Below are positions 11,804 through 23,930 of a DNA stretch of 64,000 nt, one piece after another (within the stretch, counting starts at the first letter, position 1; each line of letters starts with the position of its first letter). Both the position numbers and the translations under genes were made by a program. Source of the stretch: Glandiceps talaboti (Eukaryota; Hemichordata; Enteropneusta; Spengelidae); contig NC_135567.1 of the NCBI RefSeq assembly GCF_964340395.1, forward strand, positions 3,999,899 to 4,063,898, in the 5' to 3' direction. The notes beneath the pieces were generated by a model. That model was not told where the DNA came from, did no database searches, and was given only the letters and a program-made list of their open reading frames with translations.

Positions 11804-13132
11804 AACCAAGTCGTGGTATCCCCAGATGCACCATGTTCTATAACCAAGTCGTGGTATCCCCAGGTACACCATGTTCTATAACCAAGTCGTGGTATCCCCA
11901 GGTACACCATGTTCTATAACCAAGTCGTGGTATCCCCAGGTACACCATGTTGTATAACCAAGTCGTGGTATCCCCAAGTACACCATGTTCTATAACCAAG
12001 TCATGGTATCTCCAGGTACACCATGTTCTATAACCAAGTCGTGGTATCCCCAGGTACACCATGTTTTATAACCAAGTCATGGTATCCCCAGGTACACCAT
12101 GTTTTATAACCAAGTCGTGGTATCCCCAGGTACACCATGTTTTATAACCAAGTCATGGTATCCCCAGGTACACCATGTTTTATAACCAAGTCATGGTATC
12201 CCCAGGTACACCATGTTTTATAACCAAGTCATGGTATCCCCAGGTACACCATGTTCTATAACCAAGTCGTGGTATCCCCAGGTACACCATGTTTTATAAC
12301 CAAGTCGTGTTATCCCCAGGTACACCATGTTCTATAACCAAGTCGTGGTATCCCCAGGTACACCATGTTTTATAACCATTGCAGTCGTGGTATCCCAGGT
12401 ACACCATGTTTTATAACCAAGTCGTGTTATCCCCAGGTACACCATGTTCTATAACCAAGTCGTGGTATCCCCAGGTACACCATGTTTTATAACCATTGCA
12501 GTCGTGGTATCCCAGGTATACCATGTTTTATAACCAAGTCATGGTATCCCCAGGTACACCATGTTTTATAACCAAGTCGTGGTATCCCCAGGTACACCAT
12601 GTTTTATAACCAAGTCGTGGTATCCCCAGGTACACCATGTTTTATAACCAAGTCATGGTATCCCCAGGTACACCATGTTCTATAACCAAGTCATGGTATC
12701 CCCAGGTACACCATGTTCTATAACCAAGTCATGGTATCCCCAGGTACACCATGTTTTATAACCAAGTCGTGTTAACCCCAGGTACACCATGTTCTATAAC
12801 CAAGTCGTGGTATCCCCAGGTACACCATGTTCTATAACCAAGTCGTGTTAACCCCAGGTACACCATGTTTTATAACCAAGTCGTGTTATCCCCAGGTACA
12901 CCATGTTGTATAACCAAGTCGTGGTATCCCCAGGTACACCATGTTCTATAACCAAGTCGTGGTATCCCCAGGTACACCATGTTTTATAACCAAGTCGTGG
13001 TATCCCCAGGTACACCATGTTTTATAACCAAGTCATGGTATCCCCAGGTACACCATGTTTTATAACCAAGTCGTGGTATCCCCAGGTACACCATGTTTTA
13101 TAACCAAGTCGTGTTAACCCCAGATACACCAT
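11804..13132 (+). repeat. 38-bp minisatellite, about 35 copies
   Basis: The unit starts AACCAAGTCGTGGTATCCCC and ends with CACCATGTTCTAT. The spacing of AACCAAG is 38 bases (11804, 11842, 11880). Variants are G/A in GTCGTGG, C/T in GTTCT, GTGTTAT for GTGGTAT, and two copies carry an ATTGCAG insertion. Open frames on the - strand (11838-12062 and 13022-13204) are by-products: with a 38-base unit the peptide repeats only every three copies. No spacers exist between units, so it is not CRISPR-like. Confidence 0.97.
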
Positions 13133-13690
13133 GTTCTCGCGCAATGTCGAATCTATCAAGAAATACTCCGAGTTATTGTATTTGTCCGTTTCTGTAAACA
13201 TCATGAGAGCAGCAAAGCTACACTAAATTTAACATTTCCATAGCTTGATTGTTATTGGTAATTCAGTGTGCTTTCAAGTGTTTAAATGACATATCGCAGC
13301 CGAAGCTTAACCTTTGGCACGTGGTTAGCAACGGTTGCTGGGGGGTCTCGTGAGATTTCGCCACTGCCGGAATATCCCTTGTCAATATTGTGTAAATTCT
13401 CAGTCACATGAAAATGACCAGAATTACGCCAACTGTTAAGTTTTTGTGGAGGCAGATTGACTCAACTACTGTGGTCGAAAACACCAGTTTAGGTCGCCCT
13501 GGCAACCACTGTCTTCTGTACAAGAACGCAGCGCCAGCGGATGTTTACTATAAAAAGCTGAAAATGTCATTAAAGTAAACATGCATATAGGGGACTCCCC
13601 TTCTAAGTCCCTGGTTTATGAATAATAATGAGGTTGTACACAAAATGGCTGTATGAGGGCAGTAATCCCTTCAGATCACTATGGTGACCT
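13133..13690. other. Stretch without a recognised gene
   Basis: Single-copy-looking DNA between the 38-bp minisatellite and a dispersed repeat. No splice-supported open frame was seen. Confidence 0.5.
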
Positions 13691-13699
13691 CACAGCAGA

Positions 13700-13925
13700 C
13701 GTTGCATGTGTTTACCATTGAATTTAATGGAGAACATGAAAAACGTCGGAAGAATACTTCCTTAGAAGACAGGATATTTTGATCTTTTTAATAGCAATGC
13801 ATATAATTAATGTACATAATTTGTGAAAATATTGGGAGAAGAGGAATTAATTACTTTTTCAACTTTTTCGCTTCCCATGTTAAGCCTATGGGGAAATTGG
13901 TTTCAAGAAAATAACTTTTGTATTA
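13700..13925 (+). repeat. Dispersed repeat family D, copy 1
   Basis: It shares the words TTAATGTACATAAT, GTGAAAATATT, TTAATTACTTTTTCAAC and a conserved TTGGTTTCAAG end with segments at 56035-56335 and 56515-56795, in the same order. It also has a CGGAAG(A/G)ATAC block in common with 56035-56335. It is non-coding. The element type is not recognised; it may be a MITE or an old non-autonomous repeat. Confidence 0.55.
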
Positions 13926-14057
13926 ACGTATTTTGTGTAGTTTTCTTGACTTAAAAGTAATCAATAAGTGTATGCGACGAAATAAATTACAAACAATTGA
14001 GAGATTTTTGCTAATATTTTAAGTGAGATTTTCAAATATTCGCTTTTATTTAGTGCA

Positions 14058-14236
14058 AATATCGTTTATTTTGACAGCCAAGAAGTCCTAAGAGCGCGAA
14101 TACCGTTTATTTTGACAGCCAAGAAGTCCTTAGAGCGCGAATATCGTTTATTTTGACAGCCAAGAAGTCCTTAGAGCGCGACTATCATTTATTTTGACAG
14201 CCAAAAAGTCCTTAGAACGCAAATATCGTTTATTTT
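14058..14236 (+). repeat. 41-bp tandem repeat, four copies
   Basis: Each unit holds ATCGTTTATTTTGACAGCC followed by AAGAAGTCCTTAGAGCGCG. The spacing is 41 bases (14061, 14102, 14143). The last copy is the most diverged. Confidence 0.9.
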
Positions 14237-15160
14237 TCTGGGTTCTCGTCATTATATTTTGACGATATTTTCAGGGATTATGTCACACCTAGGGGGTGCG
14301 TATTTTCTTTATAAAGGAACACATCCTATGATAGACTGTAAGATATGTTGTGACGTTTCACCATCACCGGCCTCCTCTCACACCACTGTACTACTATACT
14401 CTGCAATAGTTTGTCAGAAACTTCTCAAGATTTTGGCCCCACCCTGCACTAGTGATTAGAAGGTCATGCAGAGGTCAATATGTAGATCTTTATCACACTG
14501 GTCAGCAAGCCTCATGACTGAGAAATTTTGGATAATAGTATCGATATTTCTGTAACAATCGATGATACCGTGACTGCCACATATTCCCAACTATATTCAG
14601 TGTCAATAACCAATGAAATTGTCGTGAGTCTTGTACTGGGACCCGGAAATACGTACGTACGCATATACACGCATCATGTTTTCAGTTGAGTTGGAGAATT
14701 TGAAGCAGACAATATTTTGTTGGATAAAATCAGAGTACAAACAATAATATATAGTATGGAGTCAATGATCATATCAACCTGTACTCAAATGTATGTGTAC
14801 ACTTACTTTGGAGATTTTGTGATAAAAGACTGAACCAAATTGCATAGATGGAATTCTCAAGAACTGCTGGTATTTTAGGTATTTACAATTTATTCTGGCG
14901 ATGTTAGAGTTTTACAATTGCTTAAGTTTGATACAGATAATTTCAAAAATCATGAAACTTTGTTACAACAGACATCACCAACTAGTACATTCCAACAGCA
15001 ATGGTGTTTTTCCTAAATTTGAATTTTTAAAAGCGTCCCTCATCTCTAATCATGTACAAAGTATAGTGCATACTTATCCGAATATCCATGGCCATCAGCC
15101 ATGCCAGTGATAGACTCACGCCATGACTTACAATGCTGAATCTCCAAAATGGCCGACTCA
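14237..15160. other. Stretch without a recognised gene
   Basis: Short open frames (for example about 14259-14459 and 14901-15110) have no motif, no codon pattern that stands out and no splice context. Nothing else was found. Confidence 0.45.
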
Positions 15161-15161
15161 T

Positions 15162-15192
<31 letters not shown>

Positions 15193-15193
15193 C
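15162..15193 (+). repeat. (ACA)n microsatellite
   Basis: About ten ACA copies. They produce poly-Val and poly-Cys frames on the reverse strand, which are not genes. Confidence 0.95.
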
Positions 15194-15368
15194 AATATGA
15201 CCTTGAGGTCATACTCTAGAATATTAGGTGGAAAGTGTAATTTCATAAGATTAAATGGTCGTAGAGGGCGATAGTAGCTTGACAGCTTACATGCATGCAT
15301 ACAAAGGAATGATCGAAAACAGAACTTTGAAGTGGCTTAAACAGCACCGGATATATCCAGCAGATAAG

Positions 15369-15450
15369 AAATAATAATAATAATGTTAATAATGTTGGGT
15401 TCTTATGTAGCGCTTTCCCACGCCATTCTCAAATGCTTTACAATTATTTT
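15369..15450. repeat. Possible LINE/SINE 3' tail fragment
   Basis: (AAT)n is followed by TTCTTATGTAGCGCTTTCCC, then TCTCAAATGCTTTACAAT. An AGCGCTTT block followed by CTCAAA-GCTTTACA is a recurrent 3' tail of retroposons in many aquatic animals. The assignment is from memory of that pattern and is tentative. Confidence 0.35.
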
Positions 15451-15451
15451 T

Positions 15452-15634
15452 GGGGTAGGGTTAGAGTTAGGGTAGGGGACAGGTTTGGGGATAGGGTTAG
15501 GGTTAGTTTAGGGTTAGGGTTAGGGGTAAGGGTTGGAGGTTAGGTTAAGGGTTAGGGTTAGGGTTAGGGTTGAGGTTGGGATTAGGGTATGGTTAGGATT
15601 AGGGTTAGAGGTATGGTTAGGGGACAGGGGTGTA
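15452..15634 (+). repeat. Degenerate interstitial telomeric (TTAGGG)n tract
   Basis: Repeated GGGTTA units with variants GGTAGG, GAGGTT and GGGGTA. The animal-type telomere word TTAGGG is the commonest. The Val/Arg/Gly open frames through it are by-products. Confidence 0.9.
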
Positions 15635-15649
15635 TGGCTAAGTACATGT

Positions 15650-15870
15650 ACGTATACTCGATCAATAGTGTACTTGTATTTGGTTTTGAGTCTTTACATT
15701 TGGTCAATTGTGTATGTCTATTTGGTCAATTGTGTTTTGTATTCAGTCAATTGTGTACTCAATTGGTAAATGTTGTACGTGTAATTGGTCAATATTATAC
15801 CGCTCACCGGTCATTTGGGTACGTGCTATGGCATTGTTTGACACGTATTTGGTCAATTGTGTACATGATT
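15650..15870 (+). repeat. Degenerate GGTCAATTGTGTAC repeats beside the telomeric tract
   Basis: Words of the form TTGGTCAATTGTGTAC recur every 20-35 bases with many changes. The same kind of sequence (TTGGTCATTTGTGTAC) follows the second telomeric tract at 23760-23930, so tract and repeat form a paired unit in both places. Confidence 0.6.
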
Positions 15871-15881
15871 TTATAATATTT

Positions 15882-18800
15882 AGGTTCAGAGGTCAGAGGT
15901 AAACTATAGATGGCAAATACCTTTGCATAGGTATATGTCATGGAAACAATGCAAATGTCAAAGGTCAAATCAAGGTCATGACCCTATAGGGCACTTATGG
16001 TAGTGTATTATGACATCACTTGAGGTCAGGTCAGGTATGTCAAAGTTCACATTGGTGAAGTATATATGTCTAAGATTTGACCCAAAATTTTAAACTAATA
16101 TGGCCATTTTGAGTCATGTAGGGGTCATGAGGTCAAAGGTATCTAACACTATTTTTTTGGAATTTTATGGAATATTTTGTGCTAGATTACTCATTTGACA
16201 TATATATAAAGATATGAGAAGTTTGAATAGTGGAGGATTACTAGAAATATTATTTTAGAATTTTAATGTATTTGTAGTGAGAAAACTATTATTAATTTTT
16301 AAAAGGAGGAAAATCATGAAATATCATCCATCTTTTTTTATTAAATTATTTATATTGGGTGACATGACTCACTCTAAAAGTCTAATGTTCAAGTGTTTTT
16401 AAGAAATATGATTTATGGGTGTTAAAATTGGAAAAAATAGTGTTTGCATGCATTCCTATGGGGATGTCAAATGTCAACATTTATGTACCTTCATAATTAA
16501 CTATAGTTGTCAGAATTTTATCCAATTTTTTTGTGTTTGGTTACTCATATAACATATATCTAAATGTATGAGAAATTGCAAGAATGTAGGACTACCAGAA
16601 TTATGATTTTAGAATTTAGCTGGAAAATTTAAATGTTTAACTTGTATTTTTACATAGGAAACTATGAATAATTTTTAAAATGAGGAAAATCATAAAATAT
16701 CCTGCACTTTTTTATATTTTATTCCTTATATGGGGTGACATGACTCACTCTAAAAGTTTAATGTTCAAATGTTTTTAGGAAATATGTTTTCTGGGGATTA
16801 AAATTGGAAAAATTACATATACATTGCTGTCGATGGGAACCTATTAATGCTCACCTATACAATGTATTTATTTTTTAATTAGATGGATATAATTCAAGTG
16901 AAGGTGATATTCCAATAGAGCACATAATGTTGTACTTAGATATCTTGTTCTTTTATGTTCAAGTACTCTACAGGTTTTTTTTAGGAATTTATTTAATTAT
17001 TTGTATTTGACGCATTTACCCCTATGTTTAACACATGATTATGGGGGTAGGGGTAACACATCACACAGTATTAAGCTTCCCAATTGAGAACCCCTGGGAC
17101 TAGAGTAAAACTTTGACCTGTTTCAGATACCTCTAATCATTCTCTATCCCACAATGAACTGCATTTGGTGATTGGATCAAATAAGACGATACAGGAAGCA
17201 AAAAGCAAATGTATACCAGTGAAAAAACCCAAATCATGAATTTCACAGTGACTATCACAACCATTCCCTTTTTCACTACCAATTTTGAATACTTAGGACT
17301 ACAACCAAAGTAACTATCGCTTGTACTGATAGCTTGACATGTCTACAAATTAAAATGGACGACCAGGGGTCAAAGGTCTTACAGTTCCAGTACGAACTAC
17401 AAAATTATTATCTGAAGTCATGAGTATGTACCACCAGACGTAATGGTGGTACAACCAAGTTACAACTAATTTTAAATACCTTGACCTGTCCACTATCTAC
17501 AACTAAAGTTGTAGGGTCATAGGTCAAATATTAACAAAATGGCGACTGTCCAAAGAAAGCATACATTCACTCATATAGGTGATTTTTAGTGAACAATTCC
17601 CTTATTTTGGGCGGATCCCATCTCACAACCCCTGAAGCTAGGACCAAAGTGAAATTTTTTTTGGAAACCTTGACATGTCTACTATTACCAATGAACGCCA
17701 TTTAGTGAAATTCCAATTCTTATAGAAATGGGATTTTTTTAAAATAAGCATGTTTTTACCCTATGGCAATATTCGTACTTGTAGAATTTTGGGTTTGCAA
17801 AATATACCCTAACTTTAGCAGGGCACTCATGGTAGTGTATCATGACATAATTTGAGATCAGGTCAGGTATTTCAAAGTTCACGACCACATATTTCCTATC
17901 ACACTACACGTATAGTAGGTGACAGTATAGGCCAAAGATTTGACCCCAAAATGTTAACTAATATTGCCATGTTGGGTCATGTGAGGGTCATGAAGTCAAA
18001 GTTCATTAAGTGATAGGCCAAAGGTACCAATTTGGTTTCAAAGGTCAGAGGTCAAAATTGGATGGCACATATCTTTGCATAGGTATATGCCATTGACACA
18101 ACGCAAAGGTCAAAGGCCACATCAAGGTCATGAACCTGTAACCTGAAACTCATAGTAGTGTATTTTAACATCACTCGCGGTCAGGTCAGGTATGTCAAAG
18201 TTCATGGCCACATTGGTGAATTATATATGCCTAAGATTTGACCCCAAAATGTTAACTATATGGCCATGTTGGGTCATGTAGGAGTCTTGAGGTCAAAGTT
18301 CATTAAGTGCTGGGTCACAGGTACCAATTTGGGTTCAGAGGTCATAGTTAGATGGTACATACATATGCATAGGTATATGCCATTGACACAACACAAAGGT
18401 CAAATCAAGGTCATGACCCTATAGGGCACTCATGGTAGTGTATCAAGACATCATTTGAGGTCAGGTCAGGTATGTCAAAGTTCATGACCACATATGTCCT
18501 ATCACACTACACATATTGTAGATGACAGTACAGGCCAAAGATCTGACCTCAAAATGTTAATTAATGTGGCCATGTTGGGTCATGTAGGGGTCATGAGGTC
18601 AAAGGTCATTAAGTGCTGGGTCAAATGTATCTAACCCTAACCCTAACCCTAACATAAGTTCAATTGAGTGAAGCCAATTTGCTATGTAAAGTTGTAAAAT
18701 TGACTATTACATGGTTTTCTATGGGGGTCAAAGGTCATCCATGTATGCATTTTTTTGGAATTTTATGTAATTTTTTGTGTTGGGTTACTCATATAATATA

Positions 18801-21800
18801 TATCTAAATGTAAGAGAAGTTGCAAGAATGTAGGACTACCAGAATTATGATTTTAGAATTTAGCTGCAAAATTTAAATGTTTAACATGTATTTTTACATA
18901 GGAAACTATGAATAATTTTTAAAATGAGGAAAATCATAAAATATCATGCACTTTCTTATATTTTATTACTTATATGGGGTGACATGACTCACTCTAAAAG
19001 TTTAATGTTCAAATGTTTTTAGGAAATATGTTTTCTGGGGATTAAAATTGGAAAAATTACATATACATTGCTGTCTATGGGAACCTATTAATGCTCACCT
19101 ATACAATGTATTTATTTTTTAATTAGATGGATATAATTCAAGTGAAGGTGATATTCTAATAGAGCACATAATGTTGTACTTAGATATCTTGTTCTTTTAT
19201 GTTCAAGTACTCTACAGGTTTTTTTTAGGAATTTATTTAATTATTTGTATTTGACGCATTTACCCCTATGTTTAACACATGATTATGGGGGTAGGGGTAA
19301 CACATCACACAGTATTAAGCTTCCCAATTGAGAACCCCTGGGACTAGAGTAAAACTTTGACCTGTTTCAGATACCTCTAATCATCCTCTATCCCACAATG
19401 AACTGCATTTGGTGATTGGATCAAATAAGACGATACAGGAAGCAAAAAGCAAATGTATACCAGTGGAAAAACCCAAATCATGAATTTCACGGTGACTATC
19501 ACAACCATTCCCTTTTTCACTACCAATTTTGAATACTTAGGACTACAACCAAAGTAACTATCGCTTGTACTGATAGCTTGACATGTCTACAAATTAAAAT
19601 GGACGACCAGGGGTCAAAGGTCTTACAGTTCCAGTACGAACTACAAAATTATTATCTGAAGTCATGAGTATGTACCACCAGACGTAATGGTGGTACAACC
19701 AAGTTACAACTAATTTTAAATACCTTGACCTGTCCACTATCTACAACTAAAGTTGTAGGGTCATAGGTCAAATATTAACAAAATGGTGACTGTCCAAAGA
19801 AAGCATACATTCACTCATATAGGTGATTTTTAGTGAACAATTCCCTTATTTTGGGCGGATCCCATCTCACAACCCCTGAAGCTAGGACCAAAGTGAAATT
19901 TTTTTGGAAACCTTGACATGTCTACTATTACCAATGAACGCCATTTAGTGAAATTCCAATTCTTAAAGAAATGGGATTTTTTTTAAATAAGCATGTTTTT
20001 ACACTATGGCAATATTTGTGCTTGTAGAATTTTGGGTTTGCAAAATATACCCTAACTTTAGCAGGGCACTCATGGTAGTGTATCATGACATAATTTGAGA
20101 TCAGGTCAGGTATTTCAAAGTTCACGACCACATATTTCCTATCACACTACACGTATAGTAGGTGACAGTATAGGCCAAAGATTTGACCCCAAAATGTTAA
20201 CTAATATTGCCATGTTGGGTCATGTGAGGGTCATGAAGTCAAAGTTCATTAAGTGATAGGCCAAAGGTACCAATTTGGTTTCAAAGGTCAGAGGTCAAAA
20301 TTGGATGGCACATATCTTTGCATAGGTATATGCCATTGACACAACGCAAAGGTCAAAGGTCACATCAAGGTCATGAACCTGTAACCTGAAACTCATAGTA
20401 GTGTATTTTAACATCACTCGTGGTCAGGTCAGGTATGTCAAAGTTCATGGCCACATTGGTGAATTATATATGCCTAAGATTTGACCCCAAAATGTTAACT
20501 ATATGGCCATGTTGGGTCATGTAGGAGGCTTGAGGTCAAAGTTCATTAAGTGCTGGGTCACAGGTACCAATTTGGGTTCAGAGGTCATAGTTAGATGGTA
20601 CATACATATGCATAGGTATATGCCATTGACACAACACAAAGGTCAAATCAAGGTCATGACCCTATAGGGCACTCATGGTAGTGTATCAAGACATCATTTG
20701 AGGTCAGGTCAGGTATGTCAAAGTTCATGACCACATATGTCCTATCACACTACACATATTGTAGATGACAGTACAGGCCAAAGATCTGACCTCAAAATGT
20801 TAATTAATGTGGCCATGTTGGGTCATGTAGGGGTCATGAGGTCAAAGGTCATTAAGTGCTGGGTCAAATGTATCTAACCCTAACCCTAACCCTAACATAA
20901 GTTCAATTGAGTGATGCCAATTTGCTATGTAAAGTTGTAAAATTGACTATTACATGGTTTTCTATGGGGGTCAAAGGTCATCCATGTATGCATTTTTTTG
21001 GAATTTTATGTAATTTTTTGTGTTGGGTTACTCATATAATATATATCTAAATGTAAGAGAAGTTGCAAGAATGTAGGACTATCAGAATTATGATTTTAGA
21101 ATTTAGCTGCAAAATTTAAATGTTTAACATGTATTTTTACATAGGAAACTATGAATAATTTTTAAAATGAGGAAAATCATAAAATATCATGCACTTTTTT
21201 TATATTTTATTACTTATATGGGGTGACATGACTCACTCTAAAAGTTTAATGTTCAAATGTTTTTAGGAAATATGTTTTGTGGGGGTTAAAATTGGAAAAA
21301 TTACATATACATTGCTGTCGATGGGAACCTATTAATGCTCACCTGTACAATGTATTTATTTTTTAATTAGATGGATATAATTCAAGTGAAGGTGATATTC
21401 CAATAGAGCACATAATGTTGTACTTAGATATCTTGTTCTTTTATGTTCAAGTACTCTACAGTTTTGTTTAGGAATTTATTTAATTATTTGTATTGGACGC
21501 ATTTACCCCTTTGCTTAACACATGATTATGGTGGTAGGGGTAACACATCACACAGTATTAAGCTTCCCAATTGAGAACCCCTGGGACTAGAGTAAAACTT
21601 TGACCTGTTTCAGATACCTCTAATCCTCCTCTATCGCACATTGAACTGCATTTGGTGATTGGATCAAATAAGACGATACAGGAACCAAAAAGCAAATGTA
21701 TACCAGTGAAAAAAACCCAAATCATGAATTTCACGGTGACTATCACAACCATTCCCTTTTTCACTACCAATTTTGAATACTTAGGACTACAACCAAACTA

Positions 21801-22310
21801 AATATCGCTTGTACTGATAGCTTGACATGTCTACAAATTAAAATGGACAACCAGGGGTCAAAGGTCATACAGTTCCAGTACGAACTACAAAATTATTATC
21901 TGAAGTCATGAGTATGTACCACCAGAAGTAATGGTGGTACAACCAAGTTACAACTAATTTTAGATACCTTGACCTGTCCACTATCTACAACTAAAGTTGT
22001 AGGGTCATAGGTCAAATATTAACAAAATGGCGACTGTCCAAAGAAAGCATACATTCACTCATATAGGTGGTTTTTAGTGAACAATTCCCTTATTTTGGGC
22101 GGATCCCATCTCACAACCCCTGAAGCTAGGACCAAAGTGAAATTTGTTCTGGATACCTTGACATGTCCACTATTACCAATGAACGCCATTTAGTGAATTT
22201 TCTAATCTTAAAGAAATGGGAATGTTTTAAATGTAACTAATGTCATGAGCCTATGGCAAGATTCGTACTTGTAGAATTTTTGGGTCATGTAATATACACT
22301 AGTTTTAACA
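15882..22310 (+). repeat. Satellite block A, roughly 2.24-kb units
   Basis: It contains a long partial unit (15882-18630, with its AT-rich part doubled at about 16150-16490 and 16500-16870), one complete unit (18631-20873) and a truncated one (20874 to about 22310). Units are anchored on a TAACCCTAACCCTAACCCTAACA word (three telomeric repeats in this block). Each unit has an AT-rich part, a middle part, and an AGGTCA-rich third made of three sub-repeats of about 280-325 bases (starts near 17822, 18147 and 18427). Open frames within it are short and not conserved between units, so I treat it as non-coding. Confidence 0.95.
17822..18630 (+). promoter_or_regulatory. AGGTCA-rich third of the satellite unit (example)
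   Basis: This part, repeated in every unit, carries tight pairs of the nuclear-receptor half-site. In the copy ending at 20873 there are DR1 sites AGGTCAGAGGTCA (20285-20297), AGGTCAAAGGTCA (20350-20362 and 20839-20851) and AGGTCAAAGTTCA (20533-20545). There is also an SF-1/ERR-type TCAAGGTCA (20365-20373) and a near-palindromic AGGTCATGACCC (20651-20662). In this copy the DR1 at 18596-18608 is perfect. These match known receptor consensus sites; whether any protein binds them is not known. Confidence 0.5.
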
Positions 22311-22481
22311 GTTTTAGAGTTTAGTAACTATAGCCAGAAAGAGCGTTTAATAATTTACATTTGTGGTGAGTTTTGTTAGATTTGAAGCATTTAATGATCC
22401 TAACCGTAGCACATACATTAAGTATACAGTGACATGCATATCAAAATGGGTCCAGAAATTTTCTTTTGTATGACGTACACT

Positions 22482-23215
22482 AGCTCTGAAGAGAGAAACC
22501 CTCAGACTACAACAAAAGTGAAACTCATTTTGGATAGATCTTGATGTCCGCTATAACATATTACCAACCCATAGGTCATAGGTCAAGTATTATGGATGAT
22601 GGAAGGTTCCAAACAAAAGTGCATTTTGGACCCATTTTTACGCTTTTCGTGTTTTTGACCATCAAACCTAATGTTTGTCAGTTCGTACAAAGAAAAGTAG
22701 AGTGATTTGAAACATTTTACAATTTTTGCTAGAAGGCGTATTTATCCCTTAATACTTGCTGCAAAAATCTGCTCTCTTGAGCTATTTTTTCTTTGTTAAC
22801 CCTAGCACATCTAGCAAGGGTACCCCAAACCATGAAAAACTGTAGAAATACCACCCTAACTTCAAATTGGTGTAAAAAGACTAAATGTCAATTTTTTTCT
22901 TCAAACAACTGTTTGTAGCTTTAGAATGCCCTAATGTGTAACGTCTATGAGTTTGAACACTAACCCTCTACATCTTCATGTACAACCTTACCCTCTCAAA
23001 AGGGGGTCCAAAAATGAAAATTTTAAATATTTTTTTTCATGCATGATATATTTTGTTGACCTCCTCAAGAGCTTTAAAATGATACCTCATTTGTCAAAAT
23101 CGAACCACGGGAAGTATCCCATAACCAACCTTTCAAATTTTGAAAACCGGAAAAAATCCAAGGTATGAAGAGGTCTAGTGTATTATGTACCCTCACTGTA
23201 TTTTTAGGGAGTAAA
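22482..23215. repeat. Right flank of block A, shared with block B
   Basis: Starting at ACACTAGCTCTGAAGAGAG, this roughly 730-base sequence is also found at 42785-43500, at the right end of block B. Short frames in both copies encode a similar peptide (KSFKMIPHLSKS), but this simply reflects nucleotide identity. Confidence 0.85.
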
Positions 23216-23525
23216 AGTGTTGTTTTTTTCTCTTATTTGTGGGGGTTTGAGTTCAGACCTAGGGGGTTCAAATCCTCTTGGGTATTGTGTTCTAATGCAA
23301 TGAGGGTTTCAGGGAAATGACCTTAAGAAAGGTCACTTTTTTGTAATTGGTCAATGTTGTACGCCAAACAGTATTCATGGGTTAGGGTTAAAACGGTTAT
23401 CCATACCTGAAAGAGCATCAACAGTTATGTATTCTTGCATAAAAAAGGACAAAAAACCAATCATCATAAATATGAGGTCATGACCTGTGTAAAGGTCACG
23501 TACATCATTGACCATATGTCCATAG
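23216..23525. other. Stretch without a recognised gene
   Basis: Linker between the shared flank and the second telomeric tract. It includes a GGTTCAAATCC box resembling a tRNA B-box but no tRNA fold. Confidence 0.5.
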
Positions 23526-23747
23526 TTAGGGGCAGGGTTAGGGTTAGGGTTGGGGTTAGGGTTAGGGTTGGGGTTAGGGTTAGGGTTAGGGTTAGGGTTG
23601 GGGTTAGGGTTAGGGTTAGGGTTGGGGTTGGGGTTAGGGTTAGGGTTAGGGTTGGGGTTGGAGTTAGGATTAGCATAGGGTTAGGGTTGGAGGTTAGGTT
23701 TAGGTTTAGGGTTAGCGTTGGGGTTAGGGTTAGGGTAAGGCTATGGT
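23526..23747 (+). repeat. Interstitial telomeric tract with TTAGGG and TTGGGG variants
   Basis: About 36 six-base units. GGGTTA predominates, with GGGTTG interspersed in small groups; the right end degenerates to AGGTTTA and GCGTTGG. Long open frames on both strands here are low-complexity by-products. Confidence 0.95.
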
Positions 23748-23759
23748 AAAGTGTGTATT

Positions 23760-23930
23760 TTTGTACATGTTCTTGGTCATTTGGGTATGTTCGAGTGGTC
23801 ATTCTGTGTACCTGAAGTTGCCCAGTCGGGACGTGTAATTGGTCATTTGGATACGGAAGTGATTATTTGTGTACATCGGTTTGGTCATTTGTGCACATTG
23901 TGGTTGTCATTTTGAGTACATCACTCAGCT
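23760..23930 (+). repeat. Degenerate GGTCATTTGTGTAC repeats, second set
   Basis: Words such as TTGGTCATTTGGGTA and TTGGTCATTTGTGCACA recur at irregular spacing, as at 15650-15870. Both sets directly follow a telomeric tract. Confidence 0.55.

Noticed and set aside
11804-13132. Possible CRISPR-like array of 38-bp repeats
   Set aside because: Units are directly adjacent with no unique spacers, and the genome is animal.
15027-15300. Reverse-strand frames with poly-Val or poly-Cys
   Set aside because: They read through the (ACA)n microsatellite.
23262-23276. GGTTCAAATCC resembling a tRNA B-box
   Set aside because: No A-box at the right distance and no cloverleaf could be drawn.
23435-23802. 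Long open frames on both strands rich in Val/Arg/Gly or Thr/Leu/Pro
   Set aside because: They are translations of (TTAGGG)n, which lacks stops in several frames.
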